Positions 56,720 through 64,000 of a stretch of DNA of 64,000 bases are shown piece by piece. How positions within the stretch are numbered: the first letter of the stretch is position 1; every line of letters starts with the position of its first letter. The DNA is from Megascapheus bottae (lineage: Eukaryota; Chordata; Mammalia; Rodentia; Geomyidae). Where the stretch lies: contig JANJXV010000152.1 of NCBI GenBank assembly GCA_024803745.1, positions 62,001-126,000 on the forward strand, read 5' to 3'. Made by a program: the position numbers and the translations under genes. Under the pieces are notes generated by a model, which worked only from the letters and a program-made list of their open reading frames with translations, was not told the DNA's origin and ran no database searches.

Positions 56720-58315
56720 TTAGCATGCCAGGGGCCATTCATCTGTAAACTGGAGTAGCCAATTTATCTCTTCTTTTGTGTAGGGCAAGATGATTTTGTG
56801 CGGGTCCCAGGCAAAATATTGGTGGCTTTGTTCCCTTCCTAGAAGGATGATATTAACAACTAGTGAGGGATAGGTCATTAGGACCTTGGAGGGGGAAGAA
56901 GGGAGGCGAACCCAGTGGAGTGGTCCATCCTTCCAGAAGTCCCCAGTGGGCATATCGGTCATTGCACAGATAATAAAGAGAAAAGGCTTGTCATAGGAAA
57001 TGAATGTGATGCCCTGTTCTTGGATCACCCTTTCAACTAAATGTAAAGCATCGAGGGCTTGTATTGTAAGAAAACAGGGGGGAATGGGGTCAGGTTTTCC
57101 TTTAAGTATATCAAAGACAGGCTTAAGGTTAGCTGTGGTGAGTTTAAGATAAGGTCGGATCCAATTTATATCGCCAAGCAATTTTTGAAAGTCATTTAAT
57201 GTTGTTGAGTAATCTATCTTTAAATGGAATTTCTGGGTGGTTATTTTATGAGGAAAAAGCTCAATGCCAAAGAAAAAATATGGGTCTTGGAGTTGGATTT
57301 TGTCAGGAGCTATTTGTAACCCCAAATCAGTTAGTCTTTGAGTCAGGTCTTATCAGCAATGTAGTAATTGTAAGTTATCAGGACCGGCCAAAAGGATGTC
57401 ATCCATATATCTGATGTAAATGGATGGCCAGTAATCCCGGAAGGGGTCAACGGACTGTGCTACTGTTGGGAGCCAGAGTGGAATCAAACTGTACCTTGAT
57501 TTGCATCAGACAATGGCTTTATTGTCTTATTGTTTTCTGGCCTTATTCTGTTTAAATGACCTGAGATTTACCATATGAATGTAACACCTGGAAGTTCCCG
57601 TGGTTTCAAGAAGGGAGAGAAGCTGGAGTGGAGAATAAACGAGGCGGCAGTTTTTACCTGGGTTCCTGGACCTGATGTGTTTGTCTCTCTTCTATTTTTT
57701 CCTAGTCCTTGCCCCCTATTTCAGGAATCCCAATCTGCGAACCCCGGTTTGCTGCCGGTAGGCCCTGGCATGCTACAAACTTTTGACACAAGTTGGGGCT
57801 GTTGGCCATACCTTGAGGGAGAACCCGCCATTGATAATGCAGCATGGGTCCTTTGAAGTTAATGGTGGGCAAACTAAAGGCAAATAGCTGTCTGTCCAGA
57901 GGATGTAGGGGAATAGAAAAAAAATGAAAAAAACAAAAAAAAAACAGTCTTTAAGACCAATGATGATTTTGTGATATCCTCGTGGTATGGCTATGGGAGT
58001 GGGCAAACCAGGCTGGAGAACTGCCATAGTAACCATAGTTATATTGATGGCCCTCAGGTCTTGGAAAAGCCTCCATTTGCCAGACTTTTTCTTAATAACA
58101 AAGATAGGTGTATTACAAGGGGATATATTTGGGACAATGTGGCCGGTGGCAAGCTGCTGCTGAACCAGCGCTGTAGCTGCTGCCAGCTTCTCTGAGGGGA
58201 GGGGCCATTGATCAACCCATACAGGATCATCAAATCTCCAGGAAATCCGATCTGCATGGGGTGCAGGAATGTTAACAGCCTCTATCAAAAATGTGTTGTT
58301 CCTAATCCTAGGCAA
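56720..58315 (-). pseudogene. pol: Proviral reverse transcriptase (pol N-terminal part), interrupted by a solo LTR
   Basis: RT copies viral RNA into DNA. From 58315 the fingers are recognisable ([19 protein letters not shown], then [14 protein letters not shown]). The first catalytic Asp is in GLKDCFF near 57955. It is followed by an abnormal run of F/V/I codons made by a poly-T stretch (about 57918-57947). A 307-bp solo LTR with target duplication then splits the palm. The YMDD box survives at 57398-57409. Thumb and connection (QIAPDKIQLQDPYFFFG, LNDFQKLLGDINW) are open from 57325 to 56720. The LTR plus duplication adds 313 bases, which also shifts the frame. Confidence 0.93.
57464..57770 (+). 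mobile_element. Solo LTR (307 bp) inside proviral RT
   Basis: Starts TGTTGGGAGCC and ends GGCCCTGGCA. It is flanked on both sides by TGCTAC (57458-57463 and 57771-57776), a 6-bp target duplication as made by class II retroviral integrases. An AATAAA lies at 57634-57639. The start TGTTGGGAGCC resembles IAP-like LTRs. It is oriented opposite to the host provirus. No internal retroviral sequence remains, so the element was reduced by LTR-LTR recombination. Confidence 0.92.
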
Positions 58316-59158
58316 TCTGTTTTGATAACCTGGGAGATGGGGTATCTTATGCCTTGGGAATTTTTTCCTAAACCCTGACCTGGGAGGAGACCCTGTTTTA
58401 GCTTTTGATGGGTGATAGTCTCATTGGGGGAACACCTACTGAGATTTAGTTGAGAAAAGATGTCCCATCCCCAAAGATTTACTGGAAGGGTAGGGACAAT
58501 ATAGGGCTGGACCATGCCACAAATGGCCTCCTCATCAACCCAGGTTAGTATTTTTGCACTTTGTAATGGATTAGAGGTTTCTCCAATGCCTTTTAGGTGT
58601 GTATAGGAGGTAATAAGGGGCCATGAGGAGGGCCAATACTGGCTAGAAATAACGGTGGCATCCGCCCAAGTGTCTATAAGGCTCTGGAAGCTTTTTCCAT
58701 CTAATGTTAATTTTAAAAGGGTGTCAATCAGATGTGATTTGCTGTACCCAGTAGGCATCTGATGAGCCAAGACAGTTGGTTCTTCTAATTTTTGAGTGAA
58801 ATGAGTGGGGACAGGAAACCAGGGGAAGGAAAAGTAATTGGACTATTCTTTGGCCAGTTCGTATATTAAGGGGTCCAGAAGTGGAGAAAGCCAACATTTT
58901 TATTTCTCCTTGGTAATCATTATCAATGACTCCGGGAATTATATGAAGTCCATTTAGAACAGTACTGGCACGATCTAGTAGGCGTCCAAAGGTATCGGGT
59001 GGTAAGGGACCATGCACTCCGGTGGACAGAATCTGAGTTCCCATATTAGGAGTTAATATTGTATGGGAGGAGGAACAGAGGTCTAGTACTGCGCTTCCTA
59101 GCATGGCTCGTTGAAAGGAGGAGACATCTGAGTAAGAGAGGTTTTCTTTGTGGGACAA
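58285..59158 (-). pseudogene. pro: Proviral dUTPase and protease (pro), broken
   Basis: The first part (59158-58724) is a dUTPase, which keeps dUTP out of viral DNA. Motifs include SAVLDLCSS near the start, then GVIDNDYQGEI and a final LLFLPLV. The second part is in another frame (58770-58285) and is an aspartic protease. Its catalytic triplet region (58660-58674) reads D-T-W-A-D where the family has D-T-G-A-D. The flap (near 58560) is eroded. It ends with a G-patch-like segment ([14 protein letters not shown]), typical of betaretroviral pro. The frameshift and the lost Gly make the enzyme dead. Confidence 0.9.
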
Positions 59159-59164
59159 ATCTGA

Positions 59165-61066
59165 CAGCCCCTGAGGTTGGTCTCAAGAAAGGTGCCCAGG
59201 GCTGGCCCTGCTAGAAGTTTCCCTGCTTTTGGGGGAGGGGCTTTCCTTCAATGTCTGTTTTTGAATGACATTCAGAAGACCAGTGCTTGCCTCTTTTACA
59301 TCAGGGGCAGAAAGTTGTTGGAGGAGGGTGTTCTGCCAGAGGGGCTGTACAGTCTCTAGAAAAATAGCCAGATTCTTTACAATTAAAGCAGTTTTTGAGT
59401 GACAGACATTAGGAAAGTCTTTTAAGGCTGCTCCAATGGCTAAACCCATGGCATGTGCCAAGCTGATGCCAGCGCATAGACGGGTATAGTCAGATATATC
59501 ATTGCCTGCGTGGTGTGGGCGAATGGCTGCTTGGCAGGCGGGGTTAGCATTTTCAAAAGCAAGATATTTAATGAAAGCGCTTTCGTTTTCTTTATTTCCC
59601 CCAAGCTGTTCAGGTGCTTTGGTAAGGTGGCTAATGAAATTGCTGTAAGGCTCATCGGGCCCTTGTTGAAGTTTGGCAAGGGAGGTGGTTGCTGTTCCCT
59701 TAGGGGGAGCCGTTTCCAGGTTTTTGAACCCACATGCTGTATTTGGGCCAAATGGCCAGGGGGAAAGCGAGCCTGTTTTTCATTAGAGTCATAAGGACTT
59801 TTTCCCAGTAATTTATGACGTATCCAATTCTTGGAGGTCTGGCTCTCTGAGGTATGTTGAGCTATTTCTCTGCAATTTTCAACAAATTCAGTCTTCCATA
59901 GAACGAAATCACCCCAGACAACATAGCGTGCACCAAGAAATAGCAATCATAGGGAATCAGCCATCGGTCACTCAGATTTTCTAAAAGATCTAAGGTAAAG
60001 GGAGTGGTTGGTCATAATTTGAAGCAGCAACTTTTAATTCCTTAAGATGCTTTAGTCCTAAAAGGCGATATGTTTGGTCGGGGACCTCGTCAGGGTCATG
60101 ATCTAGTCACCTGAAGGTTCCTCTTCCTGATCAGAGTCTTCATTTTGGGAGGCTATTTCCTCCTCATTTAGGGGAGTGGCCTCAGAGCCCTGAGTTTTTT
60201 AAATGGGCTTGCTGCTTTGAGTGATGGTGAATATCTGGAGGGTCAAGGGAGTTGGAGATTTTTTTGATTTTCTTTCTGGAGTTTGTGAGTTAGGTGGAGA
60301 GGAAAAGGAAAGGGGAAGGTTTTGCAGTTCTAAGTCAAGGGCTCTCAATTCCTTGATAAGTTATAAATGTTCCCTATTTTGCTGTAAAATTTCTTTAAGG
60401 GAAGCAGCATCCTGAGAGAGTTTAAGTTTGGCTCTAGTCATGGTCCCCGGAAATATCATCCGTGTCAAGGATGGGGCACAGAGGGGTGGTGCAGTAACGT
60501 AAGGGGGTGGCCAATCAGGCTTATGGTATTTTGTAGCCTCTTTTTTCAAAGAGATCATGTTTGCTGTAGGGAGTTTTTCATTAGGCTTGTCATTATCAAA
60601 CTGGTTAAAAGAGGAATAAAGAAGCTTGGTAGGGAAGAGGGGCCTAGAGACATTATGTGGTTTTAAGGTTTTCTTGACTGCCTGGGATAGGGATAGAAGT
60701 AAATTGGCATATGGAGGGGAGCCGAGAGTGTTATTGCAGAAGACACTCTCCATCTTGAATTACCTCCTGCAAGTCTGGGGCTGGTTTATGAATATGAAGG
60801 ACATCATTTATCAGGAACCAATATGAAAAAGTCTGGACAGGATTTTTTTCTGGGCCAAAAAGTTTATAATAGTCCTGCAAGCAATCTCCCACTCTACCCC
60901 ATCTTTTTTCATTAGTGATACCTTCATGCGGAAACCAGGAACATATGTCAGTGACAAGATCAAAGAATCTTTTTAAATCTTTTTTCTTAACCCGAATTCC
61001 TCATGCCTTGAGAGAGTCCTTGAGACCCTTAAGAAAGAGATCATGAGTGATGAATGCCTGCCCCAT
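59165..61066 (-). pseudogene. gag: Proviral gag, broken (matrix, late domain, capsid, nucleocapsid)
   Basis: Gag would form the virion shell. The frame opens with ATG at 61066 and MGQ, so a Gly-2 for myristoylation is present. A stop follows after about 20 codons. The matrix domain is recognisable (SWFPHEG at about 60940, RWGRVGDCLQDYY at about 60900). After a frameshift near 60760, a PPPY late-domain motif occurs in DWPPPYVTAPP (near 60510). Capsid-like text ([16 protein letters not shown]) lies at 59900-59850. Two zinc knuckles end the gene. The first, near 59365-59405, has Cys, Cys and Cys but Tyr for His (CFNCKESGYFSRDC). The second, near 59275-59315, has a stop between its first two Cys. 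At least four frame changes occur. Confidence 0.9.
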
Positions 61067-61229
61067 ATTTGTACAACTCTCCTCTTACCTTACACAGATC
61101 GAGCTCAAAGGCAGGCGGTCCTGCGATGATCTCAATCACATCTTCACTCACACCATTGATGTGCGGCGATCCCTGAAGTATGGGCCGATTATGTTTGACA
61201 TGCATTCACAACCCTTCCTCGTGTCCCAG

Positions 61230-61247
61230 ATCCCACGTTGGGCACCC
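61230..61247 (-). other. Primer binding site, tRNA-Lys type
   Basis: Two bases inside the 5' LTR border the minus strand reads GGGTGCCCAACGTGGGAT. The core GCCCAACGTGGG is that of the tRNA-Lys(1,2) primer site used by many class II ERVs. The first base and the end of the site are mutated. Confidence 0.8.
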
Positions 61248-61363
61248 GGTGCCCCGGCCCACCAGGGTTTGTTGAACTAGGACCTGGGAAGAGAAGGGAG
61301 ATGAATGGAGGCGCAGGAGACACGCAAAAGGAGAGCAAGTCGGAAGTTTTGATCAAGCTCTCA

Positions 61364-61369
61364 TTTATT
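61364..61369 (-). terminator. LTR polyadenylation signal
   Basis: AATAAA on the minus strand, between the TATA box and the LTR end. Confidence 0.75.
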
Positions 61370-61386
61370 AAAGGTTTCAGTAAAGG

Positions 61387-61393
61387 TTTTATA
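61387..61393 (-). promoter_or_regulatory. LTR TATA box
   Basis: The plus strand reads ttttata, so the minus strand has TATAAAA inside the 5' LTR. It stands about 18 bases before the AATAAA signal. Confidence 0.7.
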
Positions 61394-61628
61394 CTAGTTT
61401 AGCTGGTGGGGACTTTTTAGGCTAGGGGGAGATCAAAAACAAAAATGAGGAAGTCATGGCAATGAAGTCATTGCAATGATTATTCAGTTGTGGCAATGAA
61501 GACAGCAATTATTCAGTTGTAGTAATGTCAAACCGCAAGAGGTATCGCCTAAGTTCTGAGAACCTATTGACTAACAGAATCTATATGGATGGCTGAGAAG
61601 GTATTTCCTTTCCTGCTGGCTCCCATCA

Positions 61629-61780
61629 GCTCTAGCCATCAACAAAACACCACAAGTTCAAGCCCCAGGACTGGAATACAATTCACAAAGTCTCATGGAC
61701 TTTCCTGTCCAGGCTGGCTTAGAACTGTGATCCTAAGATTTCAGTGAGCTAGGCAGCTAGAATTCTTTAGGTACAAGTTA
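61629..61780. repeat. SINE tail piece and antisense SINE head
   Basis: 'gctctagcc' and 'agttcaagccccaggactgg' (61629-61676) look like the tail of the SINE that is cut at 52444. An antisense 7SL-like part ('gtccaggctggcttagaact') follows. Confidence 0.7.
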
Positions 61781-62128
61781 ACATTAATTTTTCTGTTTTG
61801 TTTTGCCCCTTGGTGATTTACCTAGGGTTTTAAATCAGGGCCTAGTATACTCTCACTGAAAGTTTTTCTTCAGAGCTAGTAGGCTGTAGAATTTGAGCCA
61901 AACCTTGATTGCTCATGTTTATTTTTTAAATTTGGGTGCTGGTACTATGCCTTAAACCCAAGGGCTGGTGCTTCTATCTGAAGTTTTTCTTTATTTTCTT
62001 AAGTCTACTGGTTGCTCGTACTTGCAACATATGTCAAGTTTGGATTTGGTTTTGTTTTGCTTTTCCTGGGCTGGTCCTACTCCTTGAACTCAGGGAGTAG
62101 CCTCTGGCTTTTAAAAATTATAATTATT
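61781..62128. other. No gene seen; faint antisense SINE words
   Basis: T-rich DNA with eroded SINE-like bits such as 'gggttttaaatcagggccta' and 'cttgaactcagggagtagcc'. Confidence 0.5.
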
Positions 62129-62129
62129 T

Positions 62130-62365
62130 CTTTTCTGTTTTGTGTAAGTCATGGGCCTTGAACATGGCCTGGGTACTGTCCCTGAGCTCTTCACCTCAAG
62201 CCTATCACCCTAGCCTGGAGCCAAGCCCCACTTCCCATTTTCTAGAAGGTAATTGGAGATAAGAGTCTCAAGTCCTTTAGTACCTGGGCTGGCTTCAAAC
62301 CTTGATCCTCAGATATAAGCCTCCTGAACAGCTAGGTTTACCGGTATGAGCCCCATGCCTGGCCA
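62130..62365 (-). repeat. 7SL/ID composite SINE, antisense
   Basis: 'gggtactgtccctgagctct', 'ggtaattggagataagagtc' and 'gcctcctgaacagctaggtt'. Confidence 0.92.
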
Positions 62366-62384
62366 TATAATTATTTCTTTCATT

Positions 62385-62440
62385 TTTCCTCTCTCTCTCT
62401 CTCTCTTTCTCTCTCTTTTCTGTTTCTGTTTCTTTCTCTT
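62385..62440. repeat. CT-rich microsatellite
   Basis: CTCTCT run with TTTCT variants. Confidence 0.9.
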
Positions 62441-62569
62441 TTAATTGTACTGATATTAATGCTTTAACTTAGAGCCTGGTAGGGTTTTTTGCTATTTCAA
62501 AATTTTTCTGATGGCTTGCAGCTTTGACAATTTGAGAAATCACTCTCTTTCATCAATTCTTTTTGAGAG

Positions 62570-62840
62570 GGAGAGCGGTTAATAGGAGATAGTGTCCCAT
62601 GGAAATGAGACTCATCTCCAATTAACCAGTAGCAAGCAGGAAATAGTGGAGCTCTAGCCTTGAGCCAACATAGCAAGTTCAAGCCTACCACTGCCACTCA
62701 CTGGAAGAAGTCTCACTGACTTTTCTGCCCAGGCATCTTTTTTTTTGGCAGACCTGGGACTTGAACACAGGGCCTGAGCACTGTCCTTGGACTTTCTCAA
62801 GACTAGAGTTCTACCATTTGAGCCACAGTACCTCTTAGGA
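62570..62840. repeat. SINE fragments in both orientations
   Basis: Sense tail words ('tctccaattaaccagtagca', 62608-62700) and an antisense ID unit ('gacctgggacttgaacacag', 'accatttgagccacagtacc', 62738-62838). Confidence 0.75.
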
Positions 62841-62844
62841 TTAT

Positions 62845-62902
<58 letters not shown>

Positions 62903-62905
62903 ATG
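62845..62905. repeat. (TG)n microsatellite
   Basis: About 27 TG units between two antisense SINEs. Confidence 0.97.
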
Positions 62906-62921
62906 TGTGTGTGAATGTGTG

Positions 62922-63150
62922 TGAGTCATGAGGCTTGAACTCTAGGCCTGGATGCTGTCCTTAAGCTCTTCAACTCAAAGATACCATCCTATATCTTGAG
63001 CCACAATGCCACTTCTGGTTTTCTAGTGGTTAATTGAAGGGAATAGACTCAGGGTATTTAGTGCTTGGTCTTTTGAACCTCCATCTTCAGATCTCAGCCT
63101 CTTGAGTAGTTAGGATTATAGACGTGAGTCACCACACCGGGCTTACCTAG
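62922..63150 (-). repeat. 7SL/ID composite SINE, antisense
   Basis: 'catgaggcttgaactctagg', 'ttctagtggttaattgaagg' and 'cttgagtagttaggattata'. Confidence 0.92.
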
Positions 63151-63214
63151 GGTTTTTATTTTAATGTATGTGATATTGAGGAATCTATCCTGGCTGGCAC
63201 TAAGCTAAACTCCT

Positions 63215-63408
63215 GGTCCACAGGAGTTTTGCCTACTAGTAGAGTGCTTGCCTAGCATGCAAGAAGACACAGGTTCAATTCCTCGGTACCACATACATAG
63301 AAAAAAAAAGCTGGAAGTTGTGCTGAGGCTCAAGTGGTAGAGCTCTAACCTTGAGAAAGTCCAAGGACAGTGCTCAGGCCCTGAGCTCAAGCCCAGGACT
63401 GGCAAAAA
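63215..63408 (+). repeat. Dimeric ID-like SINE, well preserved
   Basis: 'tgcctactagtagagtgctt', 'gtgctgaggctcaagtggta' and 'caagcccaggactggc'. Its A-rich end abuts the second zinc-finger exon. Confidence 0.95.
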
Positions 63409-63410
63409 AA

Positions 63411-64000
63411 GAAGAGACTCCTCATACATGTAGTGAATGTGAGAAATCTTTCAGTAATGAAATACGCCTCAGAGCAAATCTCCTGAGTTTCTGATGAGTA
63501 TATCAAGTGTGAAAATTAAATTTTTGAGAAGTCAGACCTGATGTTCCAACCTCGATCTCCAACAGAAGAGAACCTTACAGATATGAGGAACCTAAGAAAA
63601 TTTCAGCTCAGAATTCAGCTCTCAGCAGGCATCAGAGACCGCACACAGAAGAGAAATATTATGAATGGGATAAATGTGGAAAGTCCTTCACACAGAAGTC
63701 ATATTTCAACAGACATAATACAATTCACACAGGAGAGAAACCTTATGAATGTAGTGAATGTGGAAAGTCTTTCAGACAGAAGCCTTCCCTCAATTGGCAT
63801 CAGAGAACACACACAGGAGAGAAACCTTATGAGTGTGACAAAATTGGAAAGTCCTTCATACAGAAGTCAAACCTCAACTCACATATGACAATTCACACAG
63901 GAGAGAAACCTTATGAATATAGTGAATCTGGATAGTCTTTCAACTGGAAAGCACAAACTCCATGTTCATCAGAATAAACGCACAGTAGAGAAATCCTATG
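63411..64000 (+). pseudogene. Second C2H2 zinc-finger exon, paralogue of the left-edge copy, broken, cut by window end
   Basis: The opening text ('gagactcctcatacatgtag', 'tctttcagtaatgaaatacg') repeats that at 1722-1770, so the two exons are copies in the same orientation. Fingers in the coding frame: [10 protein letters not shown] (first Cys lost, as in the left copy), then [10 protein letters not shown] with an intact HQRTH, then [10 protein letters not shown] (second Cys replaced by Ile), then YEYSESG and a TAG stop near 63933. The frame at 63541-63888 is an out-of-frame shadow. The part that would carry the KRAB linker is replaced by a SINE at the left border. Confidence 0.85.

Larger units (their letters stand above)
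52445..61628 (-). mobile_element. Class II (betaretrovirus-like, type D layout) endogenous provirus, defective
   Basis: Reading on the minus strand the order is 5' LTR, tRNA-Lys-type primer site, gag, pro with dUTPase, pol (RT, RNase H, integrase), env, polypurine tract, 3' LTR. This is the normal order of a simple betaretrovirus. Env, however, has a transmembrane subunit of the gammaretroviral CX6CC type, as in type D viruses. All genes carry stops or frameshifts. The two LTRs differ at about 25 of 160 positions in the stretch I aligned by eye, which points to an old insertion. Three younger elements interrupt it: a solo LTR at 57464-57770, a SINE at 56127-56316 and an L1 at about 52612-53960. 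Without these it would be close to 7.3 kb. It cannot make particles. Confidence 0.93.
61250..61628 (-). repeat. Proviral 5' LTR (379 bp)
   Basis: On the minus strand it starts TGATGGGAGCC and ends CCGGGGCA, the TG...CA rule. Its partner is the interrupted LTR at 52445-54190. In U3 two similar units (attattcagttgtggcaatg and its repeat) form a direct repeat at about 61476-61530. A TATA box and AATAAA lie about 20 bases apart, which implies a very short R region as in type D and MMTV-like viruses. Confidence 0.92.

Noticed and set aside
52445..61628. An active or infectious provirus
   Set aside because: Every gene has stops, frameshifts or deletions, and the LTRs have diverged strongly.
63541..63888. 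115-codon frame at the right edge
   Set aside because: It is likewise a shadow frame of the zinc-finger repeats; the real fingers are in another frame.

Overview
The window looks like intergenic, repeat-packed DNA from a rodent chromosome. It has LINE-1 copies in several age layers, dozens of short SINEs with internal Pol III A/B boxes, long CA, GA and GGAA arrays, and no compact intact gene. One SINE family is a pair of tandem tRNA/ID-like units. The other is a 7SL (B1/Alu-like) head joined to an ID-like unit. That mix is known from geomyoid rodents (kangaroo rats, pocket mice, gophers) and squirrels. A geomyoid host is my best guess but is not proven.

Layout. 1-3.5 kb: last exon of a KRAB-type C2H2 zinc-finger gene, broken by frameshifts. 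3.5-9.4 kb: GA array, an inverted LINE-1 pair, SINEs and unassigned DNA. 9.4-9.6 kb: short remnant resembling a GAB-family PH domain. 11.95-13.66 kb: unprocessed pseudogene of a RALGDS-like Ras-exchange-factor gene (N-terminus and REM domain pieces with splice signals and stops). 14.09-14.62 kb: open 174-codon frame that I do not recognise. 15-52.4 kb: SINE, LINE-1 and microsatellite mosaic with several nested insertions. 52.4-61.6 kb: a nearly full-length, minus-strand, class II (betaretrovirus-like) endogenous provirus. 61.6-63.4 kb: more SINEs. 63.4-64 kb: a second zinc-finger exon, paralogous to the one at the left edge and in the same orientation.

The provirus is the most informative element. 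It has two LTRs, a tRNA-Lys-type primer site, gag with matrix, PPPY and zinc-knuckle regions, dUTPase, protease with G-patch, reverse transcriptase, RNase H, integrase, and an env whose transmembrane subunit is of the gammaretroviral CX6CC type. This is the type D arrangement. It is dead: it carries many stops and frameshifts and lacks most of the env surface subunit. Three later elements cut it: a 307-bp solo LTR in reverse transcriptase with an exact 6-bp target duplication, a SINE between RNase H and integrase with a 13-bp duplication, and a 3'-end LINE-1 in the 3' LTR.

Nothing here works as a pathway or operon, and I found no convincing undescribed biological system. The interest lies in the insertion history, the recombinant provirus, the two zinc-finger exons at the edges and the decayed signalling-gene pieces.
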